Shown in pieces: positions 13,263 to 25,849 of a stretch of 64,000 nucleotides of DNA. The stretch is from Stercorarius parasiticus (taxonomy: Eukaryota; Chordata; Aves; Charadriiformes; Stercorariidae), in assembly GCA_013396915.1 (NCBI GenBank), contig VWZL01000264.1, forward strand, positions 248,001 through 312,000, written 5' to 3'. Positions within the stretch are counted from its first letter, which is position 1. Each line of letters starts with the position of its first letter. The translations under genes were made by a program, and so were the position numbers. Under the pieces are notes generated by a model. The model was given only the letters and a program-made list of their open reading frames with translations. It did no database searches and had not been told where the DNA came from.

Positions 13263-16200
13263 AGGTTCCAATTATTAACTATGTGCTATCTGAATGCAGC
13301 TCTAGGACCAATTTAACATCTACATTCTATTTTGTAGTTACTGCACTCCCTAACGTGCTTTGTTATTAAGGACATGTTTTTGAGAATTTGCGAGTTAACT
13401 GCAGTAGACCTGCCCCATCTTGTTCTTTAAATGCAAATTTTACAATGCTAAACTGAGTACCAATATAATACCCCACTCCGTAGGAGCATAAACATAGTAA
13501 AAAAGGTCAAGCATTTTCATAATACTTTGCTAATGAGGGTCAGGGCCTAACTGGACTTGTTTTGGCCTCCAGCCTAGCAACAGTTTCTGTATTGGCCAAA
13601 CTCTGATGAGTCTACTATTATTTTTAAATAATTTGCATCTTTCCTGCCTTCCATAGAGACTCTTACCACAGAAATGGCTCAAACAATTTCTGTGTTAGCA
13701 TACTAGCACTTCTACTTCTGAAGACAATAATTTGATGCTATGGAAAACCCGCAGTTAACTGTAAACAAGTACTTAATGTAAAAATAGACAGCTTGGCATA
13801 CTGAGCTCACTCCATTAATTATGGCATGAGTCTTGAGAGAAGCAAAAACTATAGACTAGATAAATGTATTTCATTCATTGACTGGTCACCACCTAGATCT
13901 GTAAACTAAGCGAACTGAGCTAGCATGGTTTTCCAAACTTTTGTTTCCTGGTTATGTCTCAGTTTTCAACAACAGTAACTACTGGAAGGAGTTCAAGGCT
14001 TGATAACAGAACTGTCCGTACACTTATATGGTACCTACTTGTTTCTTAACAGATATGACAAAAAAAGCACCAACGTTAGATTTCTCTTGGTTTTGTATTC
14101 AATGCTAGATAACATTACAATTATAAAGGCGTCGTAAGAAACAACATGTTTAACTCACAACTGAGGAGGCAGAGCTTTGCGCTCTTTTAGTAACTCCAAA
14201 TAATATTTGCACTCTTAAATCATGAACTTCTCAACAATCTCTAACAAAGAATATTAGAGTTAGATGTACACAGGAAGTAAGTCAAATCCAGACCCAAACT
14301 ATATTTTTCTCACAGGCAGACAGGTTAAATAGGAACATACAATGTCAACAACAATGTCAAAATTTGAATTTTCAAAATCCACAGAAATCTTTATTAGGAA
14401 GTTATCTTCAGTACAAGACAGAGTAAAAGAAAACATGACAAAAGATATGATGTAACTAAAACAAAGGAGGCAATAAAAATGAATGACCAGACCGATGGCA
14501 CAGGGAGAGGTGGCTGCTGACCCCTCCTCACCCTGCAAGGGGTATGAGCAATTAACTGCTGCAAAACCAGTACTGCAGTGAATCAGGGCATTTATTATGA
14601 CTTTGTGGTGACTGGTTTTAGCTGAAGAAACAAAACCAGGGCCCATCCTTAAGACTGTCTATGATGTGATCTCCTGTATTAATAGAAACTACCTCATTTG
14701 GACATAAGAACAGCTCACTAAAATGAGCTTATGAAGGAAAAAGCCCTCAAATTATAGTGAATCCAATTTGGAGTTTATCATAGCAGTATTTACTCAGTTT
14801 GCCAATGATACCAGAAGACGGCAAAGGTAAGTTCTTTCTGACGCCATGCAGCTTTATCCCTTTTCCTCCTCTGCTGTACCAAGATGCATTCACCAGTCCT
14901 GCTTTCAAATATGCTGGGAATTCCCTGCTGAGCACTGCCAATGCCAGCCAAAATACACATTTTCTACTGCACTGTATTTTAAAAGCGTCTACTGCAGAAT
15001 GACACTCTGAAAGAACCACCGGTTCATATTCCAACATTTGATATTCAGCAGTAAAGACCGTGTTAAGTCAGAAGCAAATACTGAAGCTTATACAAAACTA
15101 CATGACATACACATGAAAAACAGAATGAAGTCAGACAGACACACAGACTCCAGAGAACACCTCCCTGTCTGCATGTTTTGTTGCTGCATTTTTTCTTTTA
15201 TGACTGGTGTTGATCTTTAGCCATGACCAAGCAATCATTATAGCTGTTGTGTAATGTTACTGAGTGTGACAATAAATACAAATTATTGCACAGTCTCTGC
15301 CACACAAGTAAGTCTCCACTGCCATACAACTTAGTCCTGCAAAGAAACAACAAAATTTCAGACTTCTCAGGTCAAGCATAGTAACGTCAATAGGTACAGC
15401 TGAACTCTGAGTAAGGATTGCAGAGGAAAAACACTGGGAGTTTTTAAGACAATATGAAATTCACCCTTTGGTAAGCTTCCAGGCAAAGTTTCACAAAAAT
15501 GCTTGTAAAGAAACATATACCAAGGCAAACGAGGAGTCAAACAAAAGGCTTCAATTTTAAACATTACAGTAAGTTGTAGAAACTAAAAGGAAGTCGGGCT
15601 GCAGCCAAGAAATAAGAAATTGAGAAAAGCATGTAATCCTATGAACTTGCAAACCAGAAGATTTTTATTTACATGTATATGTAAGCACATGTACACACCT
15701 ACACACAAGCCTAATCTTTCTTCAATCCCTTAAAAGAAAGCATCAGGCATGAATTTAACATTTTGGGAAAAAAATCAGCTTTGGTACTGTACAAGATTTT
15801 AAACGATGTCAATCTAAATTACTAGCAAATGACCACCACTAGTGCCAACACAGTAAACAAGACACAGTAACTAAGGCAAAAAATTGGATGACCAGTAACA
15901 ACAGGGGTCAATTTACACTCACTCTGAACAGAAACACAACTTTCTTTGAGAGTGTGAAAACTAATGGGCACAAGATTAGCTAGATCCACATTTTTAAACT
16001 GTACTGAATTTAAATGTCTCCAAACTTCACTAACGAAGAATTAGTGTAGCACTGTTATGCCATACCCTTCTAGAGTATGTAAAGTGTTAGATCTTAGATC
16101 TGAAAACATAATGAAATACAAAGGTCAGGCATATCAACACCGCAGTACATCTGTATCTGTGTCCTGCAGACAAATGGAACAGTTGCTACAAAATACTACA

Positions 16201-16274
16201 AGTCATCAATGAAGAAAGACACTGAAGGATTTTCAAGCTAAGTCTTTAGGTTAAAACTGGATATTGCCTAGAAA

Positions 16275-16350
16275 ATATTTAGAATACAATATTTCAGTTG
16301 GAAGGGACCTATAACAATCATCTAGTCCAACTATTTTAATCCAGAGGCCT
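16275..16350 (-). mobile_element. CR1 LINE 3'-end fragment
   Basis: The plus strand holds GTTGGAAGGGACCTATAA, then ATCATCTAGTCCAACT. This is the reverse-complement form of the well-known CR1 3' end (element on the minus strand). The usual ATTCTATGA-type terminal repeat is degraded to AGAATACAATATT at about 16281-16293. Only the last 70-80 bases of the element are convincing, as expected for the severe 5' truncation typical of CR1. Divergence is moderate. This is a main reason for calling the organism avian or at least sauropsid. Confidence 0.82.
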
Positions 16351-16359
16351 TCAATCACA

Positions 16360-19300
16360 GAAGATGGCCAAGCCATACAGATTATTCCTGTGGCAAAGAA
16401 CGTGGTTGCCAGCAACGCTTCTGTCTAATGGCTGGACCCTCCGCGTGTGCACAGGGCTGGCAGCCTACACAGGCACAGCGGGTCTGATGCTTCCCTAAAA
16501 CACCAGATCTGCCACAGGTACGCAGATCAGCTACACACACCATTTAATGCCTCTGGCACAGTCCTCCTGCCAGATGAGGAGGATATGAGCAAACCATCAT
16601 CTAGGCATTTGATGCAAGGCACTCACAGTAAACATCTTTCCCAAGAGCTCCTCATCCAGACAGGAAGCAGAGCACAGGCCACATTAGCCATTCCAACTGC
16701 AAAATCTTGTTCTTGATTACCATGTACCAGGTAACAGGGGTAGAACACATGACTCGCCTTACAAATTGTGTAAAGTATGGGTGGTCGCCACTAAGATAAT
16801 TCTGTTTGCTAGCAGGCAACCTTCAGGAAGGGACTAAAAGAAGCAAACAACTGGCAAATGAGTTAGCCTGCTGGATAGCCATACAGTGTATTCCCCACAA
16901 AGATGTCAACACTAAATTACGCAAGGTGAAGAGCTTGAGGCAGACACTGTGCAAGGGTGATTTCTGTGTGCCAAGGTAAATCTTTATAGTGAGCAAAGAC
17001 GTGAGAATCTTTAAGAAAAAAAGTCCTCCTCATTCCCCACAGCACAGCTTCAACTGAACTCCTCTTCACATGCTTACCCTTCCCATCCTTCTTGCACACG
17101 CTTGCAGTTCTGCTCAAACACTTCCCTACTAGAAGAAAAACAGCAGTCAGTAGTGTGAACCTTGAGCCCTTTCGCACTGGTGGGCGGCCCTTTTCCAATT
17201 CCACAATGGAGGGCAGGACATGGTATTGTTTCCAGCAATCACGGAGTCATGTGGTGTGTTGCACAGGACCAAACCAGAAAGGAAATAAAGGGATGCAAGT
17301 TATTTGTCAGGTAAGAAACACAGGAAAAAAAGGCTACTCAGTTTTCCCTCTCCCTAAATGACTGGGGCAAAATGTTTTTACAACTGTTCCTATATCCCCC
17401 CCTTACAATTTATTTCTATTCCCACTTCTAGAAAAACTGCTTTTAATCAACTGCAGTGTTCCATAATTTTACTCATCAAACTAAGTTTCAAGAACAGTGT
17501 CTACATGACACTTTGTATAAGCAACAATTTTAATCTAGGGTAGCAATTTTCAAACTTCGTATCAGCTTCCACATCTCCAGGATAATTTTTACATTCCTTA
17601 CGCACCTATGGTTTGAGAGCCACCACAAGCAGAAGGAAGGGGAAAGTGCATGCTTTGGAGAACACACCCTGTGAAGAAGGGAAGGGGTGGCTTAGAGACC
17701 AACTCGAAGTGAAATTATAGGTAGAAGAAAGCTCTTCCATTAAGACAGTGATAGAGTAATAATGTTGGCAGATCAGTGGAAGCCTACAAGAGAAGTGGAA
17801 GCCTGTGCTGGAAAAATTTGCTGAGCCTATTCTCACCCAAAACACTGCTGGACAGATTCTGTATCTTCCGGCTACCTTCCTTTGACTCAGTGAGTCACTC
17901 TCTCCAACCCAACAGCCCCCCAACCATACGCCTTGACCAACACCCCATACCTTGTGCTTCAGGACCTACAGTCAGAGATATGAAAATGCCAACTATTTCA
18001 TCAATGTATGGGCCAGAGTCCAAAACCTGCACCCTTTCAAAACAGGCATTTCATCTCATTTCGACAAACTGCTCCAAATTTCCTTCCCTTCGAGCCCTGC
18101 TGCAGTCCTCATCTTGGCATCAAAAAGTTACAAAAATCCAGAGGTGTCACAGGCAGGTTTTGTTCAAAAGGCAACACACCAGAACCCCTTGTCCAAGTGA
18201 TTCAGCCACCTGCTTTTCTTTGATCGTGCCCAGTTTCATTGTTCAAAGGCCTGCAAGGAATATGAGTCATGCTTGCGTGAGGATACCTGCTTACAGGTCT
18301 CTCATCCTCCCTGTAATTAATGCAATTTAAAAAAAAAAATATTTCTAGAATTCACATACAGACTCTTATTCTAGACTACTACTCTTACAACAGATATTTT
18401 GGTCTACGGATAAAACCACCAAAAGGATTCCAGGCAGAAAGCTGCAACATACATTCCATGGAAAATGCCAGTTCTCATTCAGGTTTTTTTACCGTACAGG
18501 AAGAAGTTCAGCTTCAAAGACAATACCATATCTTTGTCAGCTACCCAGTTATCGATAAGACTGCCTGCAAATCTTTTGAATGCTAGAAGTCATACCGCCT
18601 CTGAACACTTAACAGGAGCCATTTATTCACCGACCTAGAATTTTACATGTAATACTGAACAACTTTTTCAAAGTTGCTTCCCCAACTGCACAAACATAAT
18701 CAGCTCACAAGGCTGCTGAAAGCAGCAGTTCTGCCATCTGTCTGCTTATTCCCACCTCACACTTGTGCAGGCACAAGTGTTTATGAAGCCATGCAATGAT
18801 CTAGAGGGAACCAATCTCTGTGAAAACTAACCATGGAAAAAAATAAAATTATGATTAGATCATTTCTCAATCTGTACAACCATGCATGCTGGCACAAGCA
18901 TGGGAATAAAAAGAAACGATATCACTAATTTTAATGGCAGTGCCATTTTCAAAAGTCCATTGACACAGCAACTTTTCACCAGGTCTAGCAACTAAGTCTG
19001 ACGAAAACTTAAGCACACATACAAATTTTAGAAAAATACAAATCATTTTACTTAATCTGCTATTTTGTTCTTGTTAAAGTAACAAGTGGGAGAATGGTTA
19101 AGTCATCTACTGGTTACTAAGAGGAATCAAAGTGCTTACTGGAAAACATCTCAGTGGCGAGATCCTCACCCCTGCCTCAGTTTCCTCCACTAATAAAACA
19201 GAGACAGCAGCACAAATCTGTTCAACAAACCATCCTGCAATACAATTAAAAAGCATAACAACAACAAGGCAATATTTTGTTACAGAGAGACACAGACGTA

Positions 19301-20080
19301 ATTCAGCTCTCTTACAGCAATGAAAAGAATGAAACGGCACAAAGTTGATGCTGTAAGCTATAGTGGTCTGGGATGGAGAACAGATACAGGACAATGCAAA
19401 GTAAAATGGCTACTCAGAGCAGTGATTCCTAAACAGTTGGTACCTACCAAAGGACAGACATGTATTTACAAAAGACCTGGGTAAAGAAACTCACAGTGGA
19501 GTCTCCCTGCCCTCCTTTCATTATTGGTACTCTGATGTAATCACACAGGAGTTATGAAGAGCATATAGGGAAGACTTGCTGGGGTGGCAGGTTAAGTAGG
19601 AGTCCACAGATCTGGGTTGTCATGACAGCAGCTGAAAGTATGCAAGAGATGTATAGATCCTGGGTGTTAGAACAGCAAGGACTCCAAATAAGATCATTAA
19701 TACATTACATTATTTTAAACACCAAGAAGCATACACTACAACTCATTAATGAAACACAGACTGCATGATAACCATTTGCATTGGTGAGGGTGCACGAGGG
19801 TCTAGGACACATACAAAAAGATTTCTATTCATTAAGTACTGGTAAAGTACGGGTTCTCACTGATTCAACAGTCATGCTATAAATAAGAGGAAACAAGTGG
19901 CATGCACTCTGGTGGACCAACACACTCGCGTCTCAGCTGAAGCCTGGAAACTCACCACATGAGCTCCATCCCATTTAAAAGCAAAGTAAAACAGAGGAAA
20001 CTAAATTCCAACAACCCCTTACATTAACTTTGCATTCAAACAGACTTGGAGCATGCAGCTACTTGGTAACTCATCCCAGC
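16360..20080. other. noncoding interval left of the CpG island
   Basis: No supported gene. A 184-codon plus-strand ORF at 17776-18330 has overlapping ORFs in two other frames and matches no family I recognise. The interval holds a perfect inverted repeat at 18759-18780 and otherwise unremarkable sequence. If the island at 20-22 kb drives a minus-strand gene, this would be the start of its first intron. Confidence 0.5.
18759..18780. repeat. perfect 10-bp inverted repeat, 2-bp spacer
   Basis: ACACTTGTGC and GCACAAGTGT are exact reverse complements separated by AG. Each arm holds a CANNTG E-box core (CACTTG/CAAGTG), so it could be a dimeric bHLH or T-box type site, or simply a chance palindrome. 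Confidence 0.85.
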
Positions 20081-20084
20081 TGAG

Positions 20085-20099
20085 AGGAAGTAACTTCCT
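20085..20099. promoter_or_regulatory. palindromic double ETS-type site
   Basis: AGGAAGTAACTTCCT is a perfect palindrome of two GGAA cores facing each other around a single A. GGAA-core ETS sites (GABPA, ELK, ETS1) are common in CpG-island and bidirectional promoters. It lies at the left edge of the CpG-rich region, about 800 bases from the gap. Function is inferred from motif and location only. Confidence 0.35.
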
Positions 20100-20548
20100 G
20101 TCAGAGAGAAGTTACTCCCTAAAGTGTCTGAACTCCATCTACAACAGCACACCCGGTTCCCCGGTGCAGGCAGGCTGCAGGTGCCGACATGCTGGGCAAC
20201 GCCGTCTTGACAGGTCACTTCCGAAGGCAGGAGGACATGGAGTTTGAGACAAACACTGAACAAGAGCGGCCAGGGATGGGAACAAAGCAGGCCCTTGGTG
20301 GAGGCTCTCAAGAATGGGAGTAACAGGTGTTTATGTGATCTGTTCAAAACTCTGGGAATTTGACGTGGTGTATATTACTTGGGGACTCGGGATGTCTAAG
20401 ACTGGGTGATCTTCAGGGGTTGTTACAAAGCAAGGACTCTGCACAGTTTGAGACCGAAGCAGCGTTACGAGTGCCTGGCACAGGGAACGTACCGGTACAC
20501 CAGTGCTCACAAATCCCGGATTCACACGACAGGTCTCTTACAGTGGGT

Positions 20549-20554
20549 ACTCAC
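20549..20554 (-). other. possible minus-strand splice donor
   Basis: On the minus strand this reads GTGAGT after ...GTGTGATG, a good match to the donor consensus. It would end a first exon transcribed leftward out of the island. It competes with the site at 20641-20646. Neither is supported by a recognised exon. Confidence 0.22.
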
Positions 20555-20640
20555 CATCACACACCGGCGAAGCAGAGGCCCGCGCTCATGCGGAACACAC
20601 AGATAGAGAGAGGCCGCCTAGCGAAGGGGTCCCAGTAAGG

Positions 20641-20646
20641 ACTTAC
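20641..20646 (-). other. possible minus-strand splice donor
   Basis: On the minus strand this reads GTAAGT following ...TTTCACCA. The intron side is consensus, but the exon end CCA is not ideal. If used, it places the first exon of a leftward gene between here and the gap. Confidence 0.25.
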
Positions 20647-20778
20647 TGGTGAAACAAGCGTGGAAGCAGTCTACTCAGGCGCTACCAAGCACAAACCAGG
20701 AGTGGGCACTAACTGCCTGAAGCACCCACAGTCGGACATCGTCCCCCGTGGAGCCCGCGCTGGCACAAATGCGGGCTG

Positions 20779-20799
20779 CTGGCAGCAGGCCGCTGCCAG
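20779..20799. repeat. GC-rich stem-loop
   Basis: CTGGCAGC and GCTGCCAG form a perfect 8-bp stem around a 5-base loop. It is one of several hairpin-prone elements just before the assembly gap and may contribute to sequencing dropout. As RNA it would be stable in a 5' UTR, but no role is shown. Confidence 0.7.
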
Positions 20800-20910
20800 G
20801 GCAGGGACGGCCATGGCCCGGGTGGGGGTGTCAGGGAACGGGGTCGGGGGGGAGATGCCACAAGCGTGTCCCATGCACAGGAGGGCCCCCGGGGGCACGC
20901 CGCCGGGGAG

Positions 20911-21586
20911 NNNNNNNNNNNNNNNNNNNNNNNNNNNNNNNNNNNNNNNNNNNNNNNNNNNNNNNNNNNNNNNNNNNNNNNNNNNNNNNNNNNNNNNNNN
21001 NNNNNNNNNNNNNNNNNNNNNNNNNNNNNNNNNNNNNNNNNNNNNNNNNNNNNNNNNNNNNNNNNNNNNNNNNNNNNNNNNNNNNNNNNNNNNNNNNNNN
21101 NNNNNNNNNNNNNNNNNNNNNNNNNNNNNNNNNNNNNNNNNNNNNNNNNNNNNNNNNNNNNNNNNNNNNNNNNNNNNNNNNNNNNNNNNNNNNNNNNNNN
21201 NNNNNNNNNNNNNNNNNNNNNNNNNNNNNNNNNNNNNNNNNNNNNNNNNNNNNNNNNNNNNNNNNNNNNNNNNNNNNNNNNNNNNNNNNNNNNNNNNNNN
21301 NNNNNNNNNNNNNNNNNNNNNNNNNNNNNNNNNNNNNNNNNNNNNNNNNNNNNNNNNNNNNNNNNNNNNNNNNNNNNNNNNNNNNNNNNNNNNNNNNNNN
21401 NNNNNNNNNNNNNNNNNNNNNNNNNNNNNNNNNNNNNNNNNNNNNNNNNNNNNNNNNNNNNNNNNNNNNNNNNNNNNNNNNNNNNNNNNNNNNNNNNNNN
21501 NNNNNNNNNNNNNNNNNNNNNNNNNNNNNNNNNNNNNNNNNNNNNNNNNNNNNNNNNNNNNNNNNNNNNNNNNNNNNNNNNNNNNN
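20911..21586. other. assembly gap of 676 undetermined bases
   Basis: A run of N lies in the centre of the CpG island. Immediately left is a perfect palindrome (GCCCCCGGGGGC at 20885-20896) and CpG-dense sequence, typical of GC dropout in short-read assemblies. ORFs reported across this gap are artefacts because N translates as X with no stops. The transcription start sites and first exon(s) are probably hidden here. Confidence 0.99.
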
Positions 21587-21913
21587 TTTTCTCCTCCTTC
21601 TGCCAGGGAAGTGGAGCAACTCCACCCCGCGTGCTAAAAAAAAATAAATAATAAAATAAACCAAAATAAAAATAACCCCACAAACCCGAGCTCCGCTAGA
21701 GCCGCACGGCAGAAGCAAAGCCCTTGAGATAGTTAAAAACACCCCGCTAAATAATTCAAGTGACCTGAGATGCCTTTCTCGGGAAGAGAAGGGAGGGGGG
21801 GGGAAAAAGAGAGAAGCGAGGGACTGCATTGGAGTCAGCGGGCTGGGAGCCTGCACAGAGCGCTTGGATGCACCTATTAAACATGCAGTCGTAATGGATA
21901 AAACCCACAGGCT

Positions 21914-21926
21914 TTATATATATATA
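21914..21926. promoter_or_regulatory. TATA-like run at right side of CpG island
   Basis: TATATATATATAA is followed by a T run, roughly 330 bases right of the gap. It could act as a TATA box for a plus-strand transcript, but simple TA repeats occur by chance and CpG-island promoters usually lack TATA. Confidence 0.2.
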
Positions 21927-24900
21927 ATTTTTTTTTTTAAATTACAGCTTTGGCAATTACTTCACATCCGATAAGCGGCAGCTCAGAGCGTAGGCCCTCA
22001 GCTACAGGGCAAGCAGCCGTGAGTGACCTTGCGAGACCATGGCCCTCGGTGCCTGCAGCCCAGGCTTCCTCATGGCGAGACCTCTAGGGAAGGGAAGGCC
22101 GGAGGGAAAAGGATGTGAGTTCCTGCAGTGCTCCAGGCATCTAAAATTAAGTTTACCAAGCTAGCCGGGTGGGAGGGAAAACGTGTTTTATATTAGCCTC
22201 ACATATAGATATATCTGAATTTATGGAGAGGCTTGCAAATGGCCATAAAGTACTTCAAAAGCTGTGTGTATGTATATTTAGAAAATAACACCTCACCCAT
22301 CAGTGTTATGCAGCCATCTCTGGCATGGGATGTAACAGCTGTTTAACATAGAATAGCAACACTACAATATCAAGAAAGACAAGGGAGTGAGGACTGCCAC
22401 ATAGAGTTAAAATAATTTTGCAAGTTTAGCGAGACAGTCATTATCCAAGCTAAAGTGCAGTCTACAGAAAGTTTTCACAGTTGCAAACTACTTAGAGACT
22501 CAGTTTTACATTTCGTGTTGGAAACGGTTTCTCCAGCATCCTCGTGGTCTTAATTTTGTCTGGATCTTGAATTATCACGGATTTGAAAAGAAAATCCCCA
22601 GTTACTAGAGCTCTAGTAGTAATGGGTTAAAAAGCCCTTTGAGGGTTTCTGTCCAAATACTGGCCTAAACTTCTCTTGCTTTGACTGTGAATCATAGCCT
22701 GAGGTGAAACAGCTGCAGGGAATAATAGCAAACAGAAAGGAGAAGAATTAGATGGTGTAAAGCAGCCTTTTCAATTTTTAAATGTAATGTTTATGTTTGG
22801 AGCTGGAGAATACTTGAGAAGGGAACCCAGCTCCCCTCTCTCAAACAACTTTCAAGTTTCTTTCAAAAAAAAGGCAGTGTTTTCCACTTATGGGATTCAT
22901 TTGTTTAAAATCAGTTAGCAGTGACACCTTCTGTTGCTTTTGGGAAAATAGTTTTGCCAGGTACTGAATTTTGGCTTTTTCCAATTTTTTTTACTATCCT
23001 ACATTATTTAAGACCAACATTTATAAAAATATCAAATAACTGCAAAAGTTTATGATGCAGACACAATTACAAATCACTCACTCCACTGGGACAGAGATTT
23101 GTAAGGTGCAGTGTAGGTCTCAGAGTTAAGGCTGGTATCCTTATGCAGTATCAAGACAGTGCACAGCCATCACTTTTTGATTAAATCTTGTATTTCAGTG
23201 GTCCCTAAATGAAAGGGTAAATTAAATGTATTACTCATTCATTAAAACCCTTACTTTTTCCACCTCTGCAGATGTTCTTTGGTGTACTTGCCTGTAGTTG
23301 TGCTCCTGTTTTACCTCAGTGCAATCTAATGCATATCGAATCTCTCTTTTGTAGAGACAACAGCAAATATACAAACACAACTGTGGAAATTATTGTTTAG
23401 TAGAATCAGGATGACACAATTGTATTATCAAATACAGTATCTTGAAGTATCTTGAAGTGGAGAGAACTGCAGACTCCCAAAACATTTTTCATAGCTCAAT
23501 GGAAAATTTCCATTTATATTTGAAGAAGAGTTTATTCTTTGGATAAGACAGCTTCAGTTAACTGCAACATCTGTTTCATTGGCCCTTTGCTGCAGTTAAG
23601 TCTCAAGGACTTTTAAGTTTCTTATTACAAGGAACTCTGAATGTGTTCAGTTCCTTCATATATATAGTACTTCTATATTTTGCTAACTTTAGCAGATTTC
23701 TCCTGTTGGTTGATGACTATGTTGTGTCTCATATGCAGTTAAATGTACTGAGTGAACGCAGTATAAAAACCAAACTCTTTTAGCGGTACAAATGGAGTCA
23801 GTACAATTAGATCAGTTTAATTTAGGTGTGATGTAGCTCTCCTTGATGACTCCAGCTCTTTAGCACTACTGCTCACCTCATGTTCTAAAGCCCCAGTGAT
23901 TTTAGAACTGTCACTTGTTACAAGGGAGAGATTTAAATTAATTTTTTAATTAAAAATCACAACCCATGATTCTTGAAAAGAGGTGTTAGAGAAATGATGA
24001 TAAGAAAAATAGAATTATTTGCAGAAGGATATTTCTCATTGATCCAAAGCTGCTCTGAAGGACTGCCCTTAAGCAAAAAAATCAGAATGGCTAGTATCTT
24101 GGGGAAATGGTATCCTAACAGACATGATCAAATTCCTATTGAATCTGAGGTAAGATTTGCACTGACTATAGTAGAAGTCAGGTTGTTTTCAAGTAGGCCA
24201 AAAGACGATCTGTGTTCTCGGTATCTTACAGTCTGCAAAAGAACAACCAGAACAAGGAAACAATGAGCCAAAATTGAGCTGCATCAGTAAGCTGGAGTGA
24301 TATAATCCTTGCCTTATTAGTATCAATTCTTTTAATAGGCACTGTGACAGGTGAGGGATTTAAAAGGGTCCTTAAAATAGCACGTTTAGGCTGTGGTTCC
24401 ATGTGCATTACTGCGGTAGTAGTAATGTTGGTTTAAGCCTCAGCTACCTCAGCTGCCTCAGCTAATTGTTCTCTTTCCTGTCCCACCCATTCTGTTGTGT
24501 TCATGCAGCTGTTTGTGCAGATGCGAGGCAGAAGATCAAGCTGAAAAACAATTATTCTTTCCCCTCGATTATTTTTCAGCCAAATCAGTTCTCCAGTATG
24601 GTTTATCAGAGGGCTGCACAAAAATCTGTGTTGGCCTATCGGAGTGGCTATACAAAATTGAGAATTAATAGCCTTGGGCAGCTTAAACAATACTGGTGAA
24701 AAATGAGAAGATGCAGCCTAAAGTGACATTGCACGTATTTACAGGGAAAATGTCAGAAATCACAGAAGTGTTTGAATTTTATGTAATAGGTGAAGAAAGC
24801 CAGTTGAGGAAAGATATGAAAGATAAGGGGTGGATAATGGGCCTTGGAAGTGAAGGGAAGTAGTTTATGCTTGAGACTGTAGAAAAGTCAGAGCTAGGGA

Positions 24901-25849
24901 ATGAAAGAAAGGGAAATAGAAAGCCCTCTTTTCAAAATATATACTTTTCCAATTTCTCAGAACTAAAGGAAACATTATACCACAGTTAATTCTGTAAAAA
25001 CCAAACTCCAAAAACTGAACCGTGTAAACAGCTAGCATCTCTATGAAGTTGTTAGTTACTACTCTAGAGAAGAGCCTGTACTTACATCTCCCAAAATTCA
25101 AACGTGACATTCTATCTTTGTGTCTTCCCATCATACTGATCTTTTTTGGATGGGCCTGCCATAAAACTGAAAGATTTACTTGCTGAGAATTCCTTTGGTC
25201 TGAGGAGTTTCCACCCATTGTGGAGACAGCCTAGACAACTTTTTCCTTGCCCTGCAGCCTACAAAGCATTATGGGTGTAGCTGGGAAGAAAGTGGGTTTG
25301 CCTGTATTACTTTCTCACATTATTCTCAAACTGGTCTGTCACAGTCTTGAGGCTCATGTGAGTTTTCCTCAGTATATTACGCTTAGACAGAATAGTTACT
25401 GTTCTTCAGTACGCTCCCTGTCTCAGCTGTCCCCAGGAGAAATTAGATGCAGCTCTGAATCTAGGCCAGAAAGTGTGCACAAAATCCAATAAAGTTAATG
25501 AAAGTTAACTTGCACATGTCTGAGAACACTAATTGTTCCTACCAGTTAGAGGCCATATCCTGCTATTGTTCCATATATCAAACCCCTATTGAAGTCTCTT
25601 CTAAAAAATCTTGTACAAAAAGTCATCTCAGGATGTGATACAAAAGGTCTTCACATGTTGTGTTACTGAAATCCTGGCCCTGTTTCATATTTTGAGCTAT
25701 GTTATAATTTCACCATACTGTGAATCCAATCTGTGTTATTTTAAAATTAACATTGTTTTACAGACATTTTTCACTCATGCAAATTTAGGGTTTGGTCCTG
25801 TTAAACCATCTGTGCATGGAGCTTGTACTGCAAAACTGGGCATCAGTTT

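Larger units (their letters stand above)
4260..16270. other. long noncoding interval, no gene recognised
   Basis: Twelve kilobases of AT-rich sequence with no recognisable coding exon on either strand. The longest ORF, 150 codons on the minus strand at 4284-4736, matches no family I know and has no supporting splice sites. Minor content includes short poly-A runs (6841-6854, 7720-7740, 7900-7915), an alternating TA/CA tract near 8.5 kb, and an A/C-rich patch at about 10980-11035. The plus strand appears richer in A and C, consistent with intron of a minus-strand gene. Confidence 0.55.
20130..22095. promoter_or_regulatory. CpG island, putative bidirectional promoter
   Basis: This is the only GC- and CpG-rich block in the window. 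CpGs are frequent at 20140-20300, 20440-20660 and 20740-20910, and again at 21600-21850 and 21960-22095, with a 676-base gap between. Vertebrate CpG islands of this size usually mark promoters of broadly expressed or developmental genes. The change in strand composition across the island suggests two divergent transcripts. Visible features include a palindromic ETS site at the left edge, GC-rich hairpins beside the gap, possible minus-strand splice donors at 20549-20554 and 20641-20646, and a TATA-like run at 21914-21926. No first-exon coding sequence is recognisable; it may lie in the gap. Confidence 0.7.

Noticed and set aside
14799..14826. Plus-strand segment ending in AAAG/GTAAGT
   Set aside because: It lies on the strand opposite to the suggested leftward gene, and its upstream acceptor is weak.
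17776..18330. 184-codon plus-strand ORF
   Set aside because: Composition is unremarkable, overlapping frames are also open, there are no family motifs and no splice context.
20660..21856. Several ORFs of 260-340 codons across the CpG island on both strands
   Set aside because: Most of each is translated Ns from the assembly gap, which cannot contain stops. They say nothing about coding.
23273..23404. Strong acceptor-like tract followed by ATG and a 43-codon frame
   Set aside because: No donor follows, and the peptide is not recognisable. Pyrimidine tracts ending CAG are common in this AT-rich DNA.
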